Positions 30,059 through 38,504 of a stretch of 44,831 nucleotides of DNA are shown piece after piece. Location of the stretch: IMG/VR virus record IMGVR_UViG_3300025101_000045, positions 1 through 44,831 of that record, one strand, 5' to 3'. The notes under the pieces were generated by a model, which had not been told where the DNA came from, did not search any database, and was given only the letters and a program-made list of their open reading frames with translations. Numbering within the stretch: the stretch's first letter is position 1; each line of letters begins with the position of its first letter. Source of the stretch: a virus. A program made the translations under genes and the position numbers.

Positions 30059-30541
30059 TTAAAAATTTTCGTTGTCTAAAAAGTATTTATTTTTTAACTT
30101 AGTAATTCCTGCATCACTAATAACACCTTTTGTTTTTAGATCTGCTAAGGCAGTCTTATATGGATTGGTTGCATTGACAGTCGAGAACCAAGTTTCTTTA
30201 TTACTCTCCCACTCTTCTTCAATAGCATCTATCAAAGTATCACTGCCTATTTTGGCTTTCCATGCTTGTCTTTCAGCTCTAGTTAAAACAAGCATGACTT
30301 CTGTTTTGCAGATTTTTTGATCATGAACAGATACTTTTCCTACACTAGGAGCTGGGTTGGGATTAGGAGTGATCGGTGTAGGAGCCTTGAAAGTATTTGT
30401 ACCTGTTTTGATCCAGCCATTTTTTACGTTGCTAGGAACAGAAACAAATACTTTAGCCAAGTCAGGATGATACCTAGTTTTAGGATCGACATCGCACACG
30501 TCTGTAACAACGTCGTTATCTATAATCGCGTAATTAGCCAT
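30059..30541 (-). CDS. Small tail-adhesin partner protein, copy 1, 160 aa
   Basis: Starts MANYAIIDNDVVTDV, as in many small proteins encoded beside phage tail fibres; has a Pro-rich linker (PTPITPNPNPAPS) and a C-terminal helical part with LTRAERQAWKAKI. It lies downstream of the Gly-rich adhesin at 30580 and is a paralogue of 31845-32276. Likely chaperone or binding partner of the adhesin. Confidence 0.6.
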   Translation of the reverse strand: MANYAIIDNDVVTDVCDVDPKTRYHPDLAKVFVSVPSNVKNGWIKTGTNTFKAPTPITPNPNPAPSVGKVSVHDQKICKTEVMLVLTRAERQAWKAKIGSDTLIDAIEEEWESNKETWFSTVNATNPYKTALADLKTKGVISDAGITKLKNKYFLDNENF

Positions 30542-30579
30542 GGGAAATCATTAATTATTTATATTTTAATTTATATTAA

Positions 30580-31845
30580 TTACTCGACGGCATATGTAAT
30601 AACTACCATACCACTTCCTCCAACTCCTATACCCCTCCTCATGTTTTGCTCGCCATCCCATCCACTAGATCCTGAGCCAGCACCTGCTCCACCATTACCG
30701 GGAGACATGTATTGGTTTGCACCGCCACCACCACCTAAAACTCCGCCATTTCCAGCAATTCCTTCGTGGGAACTATTACTCGAGTTATAACCTTGATTTC
30801 CACCACCGCCAGCACCTGGGCCGCCATTTCCAGCAGGGGAGCTTGCTCGTCCACTGCTCATATAGGTATTAACTCCTCCTCCTCCTCCGCCACCGCCGAG
30901 GATGATCCCATTAGGATCCCAAATAGCACCACCTTTTCCGTCACGTCCACCATCTCCGGCAGGGTGCATTTGGTCGTTGTTCTGGTACGTATCCATTGCG
31001 GCTCCTCTTCCACCGGCACCGAATAATCCTGCACCTCCTTGTCCAGCACGTCTTCTCCTTTCGTCTCCCCATCTTTGTCCACATCCCTCGCCCGCTGTCC
31101 CTGCTCCACCGGGACCTCCACTCCAACTATCGTATTGCACAGCTCCGTGAAAATGTATAGATCCGCCACTACCACTTTGGTAGCTGGAATATCCAGAACC
31201 ACCACGTCCACCATCTTTATGGCCTAATGTGATTTGAGGTGCAACACCACCTCCACCACCCGCACCTGAGCCACTTCCAGGGTTGCATGAGTGAGAGTAG
31301 CCACCTTGACCACCTCTTCTATTGATATCTCCTCCAACTCCTACACCACCTTGCCCATAACCACTGTTTATATTTGTTTGAGGATTTGTATTTTCTCCAG
31401 TGGAATTAGGGTTACTAGGAGGATTATTAGTATTAGCTCCGTCGTTACCTGCGTTAGCAGAGCAATGAGAACCAAAGGAAGTAGCAGCTCCTCTCGAGCT
31501 AGATGTACCCTGTGCCGGCATTCCTAAAGTAATTGTTTCTGTTGTCCCTACCGAAGCTACAGCTATTTCTTTGTAGGCATAACCTCCAGCACCTCCTCCA
31601 TAAGACTGCGAGTTACATCCAGAGTTACCACCAGCTCCCCAAACATATACTCTGACAGGCACATCAGCTTTTATATTGGTAGGCTTGGTCCAAGTGTATA
31701 CCGCAGTACTACCCCAGTTACCAGAATCCTTTACGCTTTCAGGGCTAGGTCCTACAAACAGATCCAGTTTATTTCTTGGGCCTGTGATAGTTCCAACGCT
31801 ACCACCACCACCAGATGTTAAGAGAATAGAAGAAGTCTGTGTCAT
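30580..31845 (-). CDS. Glycine-rich tail adhesin, copy 1, 421 aa
   Basis: N-terminal attachment part with VRVYVWGAGGNSG, then glycine-rich repeats (GGAGGYAYKEI, GGQGGYSHSC, GGGGGVNTYMSS) and a C-terminal GSGMVVITYAVE. The layout resembles glycine-rich phage adhesins, thought to pack as polyglycine-II helices presenting variable loops. It shares long stretches with 32290-33525. Likely receptor-binding tail tip. Confidence 0.75.
   Translation of the reverse strand: MTQTSSILLTSGGGGSVGTITGPRNKLDLFVGPSPESVKDSGNWGSTAVYTWTKPTNIKADVPVRVYVWGAGGNSGCNSQSYGGGAGGYAYKEIAVASVGTTETITLGMPAQGTSSSRGAATSFGSHCSANAGNDGANTNNPPSNPNSTGENTNPQTNINSGYGQGGVGVGGDINRRGGQGGYSHSCNPGSGSGAGGGGGVAPQITLGHKDGGRGGSGYSSYQSGSGGSIHFHGAVQYDSWSGGPGGAGTAGEGCGQRWGDERRRRAGQGGAGLFGAGGRGAAMDTYQNNDQMHPAGDGGRDGKGGAIWDPNGIILGGGGGGGGVNTYMSSGRASSPAGNGGPGAGGGGNQGYNSSNSSHEGIAGNGGVLGGGGGANQYMSPGNGGAGAGSGSSGWDGEQNMRRGIGVGGSGMVVITYAVE
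31301..31440 (-). repeat. Near-identical segment shared with 33020-33160
   Basis: The two Gly-rich genes share a long nearly identical DNA block (about 140 bases) over the GGVGVGGDINRRGGQGG part and flanks (e.g. CCACCTTGACCACCTCTTCT at 31301 and 33020). It could promote recombination between the two adhesin genes. Confidence 0.8.
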
Positions 31846-32276
31846 TACGCCACCTTGCCAAGATTGTCAATTTTTGTTTTTGTAGCAGAACTAATGATTG
31901 ACTTTGATACCAGTGAATCCAAATCTGCTTGTACTTCAGTATCAACTATTTGTTTCGGTGAGTAATTAAACGTATCGTCAAAATCAGCCAGATCATCATC
32001 TGTTTTGATAATATTTCTATATTTCGTTCTTTCTGCTGCTGTTAGACATCTGAAGAAATCGGTTTTATTGAAATTTCTGATGTCAGGTTGTACCGACGGT
32101 GTTGGTTTAACAGGAGCTGCGTAAGTACCCTTCGCTGGATCCTTAACATCTCCCGCTTTCACAGTGGCTGGTACTGTGACACATTCTTTCAAAATGTCAG
32201 GATGAACCAAGGCGGTGGGCTTTGAATCCCACACGTCTAGAACATTGTTCCCATCCATTAGAGCCCATTTAGCCAT
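31845..32276 (-). CDS. Small tail-adhesin partner protein, copy 2, 143 aa
   Basis: Starts MAKWALMDGNNVLDVW, a version of the same start as 30059-30541, then TFNYSPKQIVDTEV and a helical C-terminus. Strong AGGAGG site upstream. It follows the adhesin at 32290 and overlaps the next gene by one base. Likely partner of the second adhesin. Confidence 0.6.
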   Translation of the reverse strand: MAKWALMDGNNVLDVWDSKPTALVHPDILKECVTVPATVKAGDVKDPAKGTYAAPVKPTPSVQPDIRNFNKTDFFRCLTAAERTKYRNIIKTDDDLADFDDTFNYSPKQIVDTEVQADLDSLVSKSIISSATKTKIDNLGKVA

Positions 32277-32289
32277 TAGTCATACCTCC

Positions 32290-33525
32290 TTAAGTAACTT
32301 TGTATTGAATAAAGATGAGACCATCGCCGCCTCTCTGAGAACCCCACCAATCGGTTCCGCTACTGCTACCGCTTTGTTGATTGCCTCCGACTCTTCCGTC
32401 GTAACCGCTAGCACCAGCACCGCCAGCATTACCTCCTGATCCACCAGTACAATATTGACCGCCACCGCCGCCGCCGCCAAGGACTCCTCCAGTTCCTCCT
32501 GTCCACCACGCTACGTCGTTGGAACTCTCGTAAGAATGGACTGCACCGCCACCTGCTCCTGGTCCGCCACAACCTCCGTTACTCCCTGCTCTTTCAGACG
32601 ATTGCTTAGTAGAACAACCGGCACCACCACCACCACCACCTAAGAAGATGTGGTTAGCTCCCCATATTGCGGTACCATGTCCATCAACTGCTGGGCAAAC
32701 CCACATCCAAGCGTTGCTGTAAGTATTTGCAGTAGCACCACGACCTCCTGCACCATTCAAGCCTGCTCCTCCTTGCCCTGCGTGTGCTCTGTAAGTAGTA
32801 GCAGACCATCTGTTAGAAGAGCCCATTTGGGCTGTACCTGCACCTGCAGCTCCAGTGTAAGAGGTATAAGGTCTTGTACCAGGGAAGTTAATAGAAGCTC
32901 CACTACCTCCTGAGTAACTATCCCAATGACCTCCTCTATATCCGTCTTTATGTCCTTGTGGATTTGGAGCTGATGCACCTCCACCACCACCGCCTGAACC
33001 TGGGTTATTACTTCCTACACCACCTTGACCACCTCTTCTGTTTATATCGCCTCCAACTCCTACACCACCTTGCCCATAACCACTGTTTACGTTTTGTTGA
33101 GGATTGCTATTTTCTCCAGTGGAATTAGGGTTACTAGGAGGAGTAGAAGTGTTCTCTCCATCATTGCCTCCGTTTGCGGAGCAATGAGATCCAAAAGAAG
33201 TAATTCCTCCTCTGGAGTTATGAGTCTGATGACCAGCTTCTCCAATAGTGACAGCGACTGTATCTCCAGCAGATAAACCAGTTACCTCTTTGATAGCTAG
33301 TCCACCACCTCCTCCTCCGTAGGAGTTTCCTGAGCTGTCGTCCTGACCAGAATTACCACCACATCCCCAGCAGTAAACCTTTACTGAAACGCTATTATCA
33401 AAATTGGTAGGTACAGTCCATGTGTATCCTCCACTCTTCCAAACATTCCACATTTCAGTGGTATTTCTAGCTCCATCAGTAAAGCCACCACTTGATCCCC
33501 CTACTAGGCTCGATAAAGTTGCCAT
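32290..33525 (-). CDS. Glycine-rich tail adhesin, copy 2, 411 aa
   Basis: Same architecture as the 30580-31845 gene: VSVKVYCWGCGGNSGQDD, LAIKEVTGLSAGDTV, GGVGVGGDINRRGGQGG, many Gly runs, and ending GLIFIQYKVT. Divergent patches between the copies fit different receptor-binding loops. Part of a duplicated adhesin-partner cassette. Confidence 0.75.
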   Translation of the reverse strand: MATLSSLVGGSSGGFTDGARNTTEMWNVWKSGGYTWTVPTNFDNSVSVKVYCWGCGGNSGQDDSSGNSYGGGGGGLAIKEVTGLSAGDTVAVTIGEAGHQTHNSRGGITSFGSHCSANGGNDGENTSTPPSNPNSTGENSNPQQNVNSGYGQGGVGVGGDINRRGGQGGVGSNNPGSGGGGGGASAPNPQGHKDGYRGGHWDSYSGGSGASINFPGTRPYTSYTGAAGAGTAQMGSSNRWSATTYRAHAGQGGAGLNGAGGRGATANTYSNAWMWVCPAVDGHGTAIWGANHIFLGGGGGGAGCSTKQSSERAGSNGGCGGPGAGGGAVHSYESSNDVAWWTGGTGGVLGGGGGGGQYCTGGSGGNAGGAGASGYDGRVGGNQQSGSSSGTDWWGSQRGGDGLIFIQYKVT

Positions 33526-33852
33526 TTAAGTTACCCTCCAGCCTTGAGCAGCGTTGTAATAAGTAAGTCTAAATCCAATGTTTTTAGTATCAACAACCAA
33601 ATCTTCCGCAGCACCCATAATATTGAGTCCGTTTCTTGCAAGAGTTACATTGTTATCTTTTAGATGTCCTGTTGCATCTGCAAAATCAATGTAATCATCT
33701 TCGACCGCAGCAGCCGGGAGAGTGATAGTGAACGCACCGCCAGAGGCATCCAGCAGTAATGCATCACCAACAACGGCGTTATAGGCAGAAGTTTTAGCAG
33801 TCCAATCTGCTTCAGCTCCTGCTATGCCGTCAAAAGAAAGTTTTCTACCCAT
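33526..33852 (-). CDS. Tail-associated beta protein, 108 aa
   Basis: Strong AGGAGG site before ATG. GDALLLDASGGAFTITLPAA and VEDDYIDFADATG suit a compact beta domain as in phage tail proteins. Ends WRVT. Located just upstream of the adhesin cassette. No precise family. Confidence 0.6.
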   Translation of the reverse strand: MGRKLSFDGIAGAEADWTAKTSAYNAVVGDALLLDASGGAFTITLPAAAVEDDYIDFADATGHLKDNNVTLARNGLNIMGAAEDLVVDTKNIGFRLTYYNAAQGWRVT

Positions 33853-33882
33853 AGTTATACCTCCTGTAGTGACAGCTCCTTA

Positions 33883-34221
33883 TCAAGTTTCAATGCCGTA
33901 AGCGGAGAAGGAAACATTTCCCGATCCACTACCGACAATTACTCGACCAGTATTTTCAACAGTGATACCAGTTCTTTCCATTGCTGAATTACCAGACAAT
34001 GAATAGTCGTATTCAACGTAATACTTAGCGTCGATTGCACCTGAAGTTGCTGTTGTTCCAGAATCAACTACTGCAATACGAATAGTATCTGGAGTTGCCG
34101 CTTGATTACAAGCAGAAACTATCACAGTTGTTGTTGCAGAGGCACCAAATAATTTGTAGGCATTGGTTAAATCCGGTGCGCCACCAGCCGGCTTTAAACT
34201 ACCTTTTACTCCCGAGGCCAT
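33883..34221 (-). CDS. Structural beta-sandwich protein, 112 aa
   Basis: KLFGASATTTVIVSACNQAA and IRIAVVDSGTTATSGA, a beta-rich immunoglobulin-like small domain typical of phage tail accessory proteins. No signal peptide. Role inferred from position in the late block. Confidence 0.55.
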   Translation of the reverse strand: MASGVKGSLKPAGGAPDLTNAYKLFGASATTTVIVSACNQAATPDTIRIAVVDSGTTATSGAIDAKYYVEYDYSLSGNSAMERTGITVENTGRVIVGSGSGNVSFSAYGIET

Positions 34222-34311
34222 ACGATCTCTATAAAACAGGTGGGCAGTTGAACTGCCTCGTCACTTTAGTATAGAGGCTATTTAATCTTGATGTCTCTTC
34301 CTGTAAGACGC

Positions 34312-34476
34312 TTAAGGTCCGATGCCAAAGTCTCCGTTGCGTTCTACACGTTTACGTAGATTACTCATAGTTGTCCTAGCTCGTTTCATCGCACGAGTAT
34401 TAGCCTTATCTGTTCTTTTGTCTATTATTTCTAATTTTTTCTGTTCCGCTCTTTGAGCTTTCTTAAATAAAGGCAT
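34312..34476 (-). CDS. Basic helical protein, 54 aa
   Basis: Minus-strand frame starting at 34476, whose ATG shares one base with the stop of the preceding gene (TGATG). Sequence is strongly basic and helical: FKKAQRAEQKKLEIIDKR and KRARTTMSNLRKRVER. Missed by length-based calls. The 90 bases beyond it hold no gene. Confidence 0.6.
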   Translation of the reverse strand: MPLFKKAQRAEQKKLEIIDKRTDKANTRAMKRARTTMSNLRKRVERNGDFGIGP

Positions 34477-35498
34477 CAGTTCATTGTTCCAAAGAAATAT
34501 GATTGTGCAATAAAGATAGAACTAGTTGTAAATTGTCCAGTAATAATTGTCTGCCAATTAGCTACTTCAGTACCATCGGTAATATTGGCTCCGTTTGATA
34601 AGTGGTCATTGATATTCATATATAAATTCAAGTTTGGTGCAGAACCTGTTGTAACCAAATCATTCTTAAAGTATTGAGTTGCATCAGCATACCCACCACG
34701 ATAATACTGACCACTAGAAAATCTAACCCAATAGTTATTACCAGTAAAGTCTGTTAAGAAACTAGCTCCTGCTGTGTGATTAGTTGCACATCTATAAGTT
34801 TGACCTAAATGAGTAACAACATCATCTTTTTTATAAACAGTTGTAGTTGTCCAATTACCTCTTTGATTTAATGCTTGAATATATAAATCCCAATAAGTTG
34901 CATTAGGCATCTCATTGCCTACAGTCTTCGCCTTGCATCTCCAAACATTACCACCAGACTCAACAAGATCGTTTAACTGGTATGTTGTACCTCCTGCATA
35001 GACACCTTTTACCTTGAATCCTTCAGTAAATACTGTCCAATAAGAAGCATTAGGAGGCTCTTCGTTGGTTGAGTTTGCAGTTGCTATATAACTTAAGCCG
35101 CTTTGAACGACAATATCATTGATTTTATAAGCAGTTGCAGCATCCCAATCACCTTTGTATTTGAATGCGTCTAAGAATAAAACCCAATAAGTTGCATTAG
35201 GAGGTATATTTCCTACGGTTGTCTGTAAAGCTCTATAAACACGACCACTAACTTTTACTAAGTCATTTTTATGGTAAGTGGTTGCATTGTCATAGTCGAC
35301 CTGATCGCTCAGACCATCGACCATACTAGACCAATGACTAGTAGTACTAGGTACAGTGCCTGCACCAGCAATTCTGTTGATGTAGACATATGCATTACCA
35401 CCGTAAGTAACTACGTCATTCAGTTCGTAGTTAGTGGCTGCGCTGTAAACGCCCCGAAATAAAAAGCGGAGTTTACCAAGATCAATAATGGTGCTCAT
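34476..35498 (-). CDS. Tail fibre with six carbohydrate-binding-like repeats, 340 aa
   Basis: Tandem repeats of about 50 residues: FRGVYSAATNYELNDVVTYG, VDYDNATTYHKNDLVKVSG, YKGDWDAATAYKINDIVVQS, GVYAGGTTYQLNDLVESGG, RGNWTTTTVYKKDDVVTH, RGGYADATQYFKNDLVTTG, several with YW at their ends. The pattern Y..ND.V...G..Y resembles chitin-type carbohydrate-binding modules (CBM5/12). Probably a side fibre binding cell-surface glycans. Confidence 0.75.
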   Translation of the reverse strand: MSTIIDLGKLRFLFRGVYSAATNYELNDVVTYGGNAYVYINRIAGAGTVPSTTSHWSSMVDGLSDQVDYDNATTYHKNDLVKVSGRVYRALQTTVGNIPPNATYWVLFLDAFKYKGDWDAATAYKINDIVVQSGLSYIATANSTNEEPPNASYWTVFTEGFKVKGVYAGGTTYQLNDLVESGGNVWRCKAKTVGNEMPNATYWDLYIQALNQRGNWTTTTVYKKDDVVTHLGQTYRCATNHTAGASFLTDFTGNNYWVRFSSGQYYRGGYADATQYFKNDLVTTGSAPNLNLYMNINDHLSNGANITDGTEVANWQTIITGQFTTSSIFIAQSYFFGTMN

Positions 35499-35782
35499 AC
35501 GATTTCAACTTGTAAATGTCCTGGATAAACGCCAGCGGTCGTGGGCCAACTAAAGTTTAGAAGTTTGTTAGACCAAACCACTTGCACATAGTCGTCATTA
35601 CTTATTATATTATCGTCTTGGAGCTTAATAAAATCTGAATCGCCGTCTAAGCGTTCCACATCAAAGGCTCCAGTTGCAATGTCAAATTTAAATCCATAAG
35701 CGACTTTACCAGTCGGTTCAGGAAATTCAATAATACCTGGAGTTTCAACTTCCTTAAGAAGCGTAATAGCATCGAGACTCAT
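35495..35782 (-). CDS. Hypothetical virion-associated protein, 95 aa
   Basis: Overlaps both neighbours by 4 bases, so one coupled operon. Contains VAYGFKFDIATGAFDVERLDG and SWPTTAGVYPGHLQV. No family recognised; position suggests a fibre or baseplate part. Confidence 0.55.
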   Translation of the reverse strand: MSLDAITLLKEVETPGIIEFPEPTGKVAYGFKFDIATGAFDVERLDGDSDFIKLQDDNIISNDDYVQVVWSNKLLNFSWPTTAGVYPGHLQVEIV

Positions 35783-36156
35783 GAGTTAACATCCTCGTAA
35801 ATAGATAACCAACAGCTAAAAGTGGTCGCAGATCCACCATCAAGAGTAGGAGCATTGACTTTAACAACGTCGTTCACACTTGAATCAGCGCTTAAAACCA
35901 ATTTTTGTCCACTATCAATTAATTGAACTGTTTCACCTGCTGGGACTCTGCGTGATTTAGCTAAGTAATGTTTTGTAGATCCACCACCTTTAAGAATCCA
36001 AACATCGCAAGGCAAATCAAATTCAGTCTTATTAGAAACAGAAAGTCCTACTACGACACTAGATTGGGCGGCAGTTTGAGTGTATATAGTCACCTCACCA
36101 CTGCTTGGATAATTGGTATTACCAAAAGGTAAATTAAATTTCTTAAAAGAAGCCAT
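35779..36156 (-). CDS. Virion beta-sandwich protein, 125 aa
   Basis: Beta-rich: EVTIYTQTAAQSSVVVGLSV, then RVPAGETVQLIDSGQKLVLS, ending WLSIYEDVNS. Similar to small tail or baseplate proteins. Overlaps its neighbours (ATGA, TAATG). Confidence 0.55.
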   Translation of the reverse strand: MASFKKFNLPFGNTNYPSSGEVTIYTQTAAQSSVVVGLSVSNKTEFDLPCDVWILKGGGSTKHYLAKSRRVPAGETVQLIDSGQKLVLSADSSVNDVVKVNAPTLDGGSATTFSCWLSIYEDVNS

Positions 36157-36536
36157 TAACCGTAGGCAAGGATATCACTGATAGAGCCGCCTCCACCTCC
36201 GGAACCACTAGTTACAGTAGTCCATTGATTTATAGAACCAGCTAAATACATACTAAAGCCTGTCGTCGTTGTGTTGTACCACCAATCACCTTGAGACATT
36301 CCTGAACCCGGAGCCGAACCTTGAACATATACTGCATTTTTCGTGTCAATGTTATCCCAACCACTACCATTCCACATTTTTAGAATGCCAGCAGTTGTGT
36401 CATACCAAATGTCGGCTTCTTCTGCAGTGGGAGCAGTTCCTGCTCTGAAAATGAAAGGAAGATTTAAACGATCACTAGTTACATCTAGTTCCCCTGGGTA
36501 ACCGTCAATGTAAACAATGGGTTTGCGTGTTGCCAT
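36156..36536 (-). CDS. Tail-type protein with WYDTT motif, 126 aa
   Basis: Has EADIWYDTTAGILKMWNGSGWDNI and DWWYNTTTTGFSMYLAGSINQW, the Trp/Tyr/Asp-Thr-Thr repeat common in phage fibre and baseplate proteins, then a Gly-rich tail. Stop abuts the next gene. Confidence 0.6.
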   Translation of the reverse strand: MATRKPIVYIDGYPGELDVTSDRLNLPFIFRAGTAPTAEEADIWYDTTAGILKMWNGSGWDNIDTKNAVYVQGSAPGSGMSQGDWWYNTTTTGFSMYLAGSINQWTTVTSGSGGGGGSISDILAYG

Positions 36537-37085
36537 TTACTTCAGTAATACAGGAACGTCAATATTTAAAATAATTTTCTTTGTTTCCACTGCTTCTCCT
36601 ATGAACGTTACGTAATTGTCTGTAGCAGAGGGTGGAGTCGTAGACAGTGTTCCAAAGCCATTCAAAAAATAAGCAGCACCTATTGTCAAGTCTGTCGGTG
36701 TTTGAGCCCATCCTGTCACGTCGACAGGCCCTGCCACTATGATTTTTGCTGTTCCACCAACAGATACATCTTCTTTAACCAAGCCTGCAACAGTTGCTCC
36801 TCCTCTACCATCTGTGGCTTGGTGAGCTTTAGCAACTTTGCCGTCTGAAAGAACTCGAACAGCATCACCTATTCCTAGGTCGGTATTTGCTTCTAACTCG
36901 ACAACGACGCTACCGCCGCCACCACCACCACCACCACCAGCTATAGCTGATTGTAAGGTTAATAGTGCAGAAATAATTCCACCTGTATTTTTTGGATACT
37001 CTTGTGTCAATGTTCCTCCTGCCGCAACAATGCAGGCTTGTATGGCAGAGATAATTCCACCAGTGTTTTCAGGATAAGCTGCCAT
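36537..37085 (-). CDS. Virion protein with YPxNTGGIISA repeats, 182 aa
   Basis: Two copies of a short repeat at the N-terminus (YPENTGGIISAI and YPKNTGGIISAL), a poly-Gly linker (about residues 51-59), then a beta domain (LGIGDAVRVLSDG, TIGAAYFLNGFGTL). Fibre-type protein; similar repeats occur in other phages. Poly-Gly DNA is a good slip site. Confidence 0.6.
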   Translation of the reverse strand: MAAYPENTGGIISAIQACIVAAGGTLTQEYPKNTGGIISALLTLQSAIAGGGGGGGGGSVVVELEANTDLGIGDAVRVLSDGKVAKAHQATDGRGGATVAGLVKEDVSVGGTAKIIVAGPVDVTGWAQTPTDLTIGAAYFLNGFGTLSTTPPSATDNYVTFIGEAVETKKIILNIDVPVLLK

Positions 37086-37094
37086 AGTTTAATT

Positions 37095-38498
37095 TTACTT
37101 GATAATGACAGGAGCATTTGCAGATCCACCAACGACAGATTCCACCATGGGGTATTCAATACCTCCTTGATTGACTACTGATTCAAAAGCCTGTGTTGCA
37201 CTATTGAATATACGTAGCTGTTGAGTGCCTCGCTTGAGCCACCAATCGTTTTGCCTACACCAAGACACCAAAGGTTGTTCAGCATCATTCCATAGCATAG
37301 GCAAGGAAGAAGGACGAATATTATCTCGAACATCTCCACCTGGGAATAACTCTAATCCAACCACTTCGGCTAAAGATAAAATATAGCGATCATAGTTAAT
37401 ACGATGTCTAGCATTGTATTCTCTATAAACTTCATTATCAAAATCTCTTTCGAGCTGATCTGAAAACATCCTATTTTCATCTTCATTAATAGGGTAATCA
37501 TTAGGCTCGTACCAAGGAACTCCTGCCTCCCATCTCATTGCATGCATGTGTTTACATTCGCGACGTGCATCAATTCGCCTAGGGAGACTTCTCCACTGTC
37601 TGTAATAACCTACACCTTCCTTTTCCCACGCAGAAAAAACATTCCTACTGGCATTAGGAAGAGGAAATGCATCTATTCCTCCATTTTCTTTTGGAAATTC
37701 TAAGTTAGCTAAAGCTCCTCCTAAGTGATCAGGGCAGCAACAAAAAAACTTATGGGAAGAGCATAAATGCCTGCCATTACTAGTGTTCCATACATTAGGA
37801 TTAGCAGGGTCATAATCTAATTTTTTCCAATAAGTTGTATTATTAACTTTAATTCTTCCGTATGCTTTTGATAAATCAAAAGTTAACGTCATAGCACTAC
37901 TGCTAGCTGCTATAAGGGTTAAAGCAACGCTTCCAACTGGGTTTTCAATGACATCGGCAGGGTAATTATTGCCGCTTGCTGTATCTTCAAATTGATCTCC
38001 AATGAATACATTGAAGATGCCAACTTGAATTGCATTTAAAACACCGCTTACGTCGTAAACTAATGTGTGATTAGCAGGGTCTGGATCTGAAGTAAACGTT
38101 GATATAGCAGAAGAGCTTAAAGGTTGAGGCAGAATAACACTTCCTCGAGTTCGAGTTCCTACGTACCAAGTTCTTTCTGGACTTGATTTACTAGGAAACA
38201 TCGTGACGATGTCTTTAGATACTCCGCTGACTGCTCCTGTTGAGAAACGAGTATTGCTATATAAAGCTTTGTCATCCCAAGATCTACCTGTGCCAAAGAA
38301 ATATGCTTGTCCTAATTGCCAACGTTTATAGTCAGTCGTTCTATTGTAATTTTCTATAACTGTAGGAAAAGTAATCGTTCCATACTGACCAGCTCCTGTA
38401 GTCTTTGTAGGATATAAACCTTTAGCCCTAGGAGCTAATCCACGAGTCACTGGTTGTAACCCGAAACCTTTGCTCATAGATCCTAATCCTTTAGGCAT
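37095..38498 (-). CDS. Large structural protein, 467 aa
   Basis: Starts MPKGLGSMSKGFGLQ, repetitive Gly-rich N-terminus; a Cys cluster at SSHKFFCCCPDHLGG (about residue 248-262); a charged helical C-terminal part (RRIDARRECKHMHAMRWEAG). No domain recognised. Probably baseplate or tail; the CCC could bind zinc. Confidence 0.6.
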   Translation of the reverse strand: MPKGLGSMSKGFGLQPVTRGLAPRAKGLYPTKTTGAGQYGTITFPTVIENYNRTTDYKRWQLGQAYFFGTGRSWDDKALYSNTRFSTGAVSGVSKDIVTMFPSKSSPERTWYVGTRTRGSVILPQPLSSSAISTFTSDPDPANHTLVYDVSGVLNAIQVGIFNVFIGDQFEDTASGNNYPADVIENPVGSVALTLIAASSSAMTLTFDLSKAYGRIKVNNTTYWKKLDYDPANPNVWNTSNGRHLCSSHKFFCCCPDHLGGALANLEFPKENGGIDAFPLPNASRNVFSAWEKEGVGYYRQWRSLPRRIDARRECKHMHAMRWEAGVPWYEPNDYPINEDENRMFSDQLERDFDNEVYREYNARHRINYDRYILSLAEVVGLELFPGGDVRDNIRPSSLPMLWNDAEQPLVSWCRQNDWWLKRGTQQLRIFNSATQAFESVVNQGGIEYPMVESVVGGSANAPVIIK

Positions 38499-38504
38499 AT
38501 CTAT

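Noticed and set aside
30766-32643. Many open frames opposite the Gly-rich adhesins
   Set aside because: Ser/Thr/Pro-rich products follow from complementing GGN codons and have no start context or motifs.
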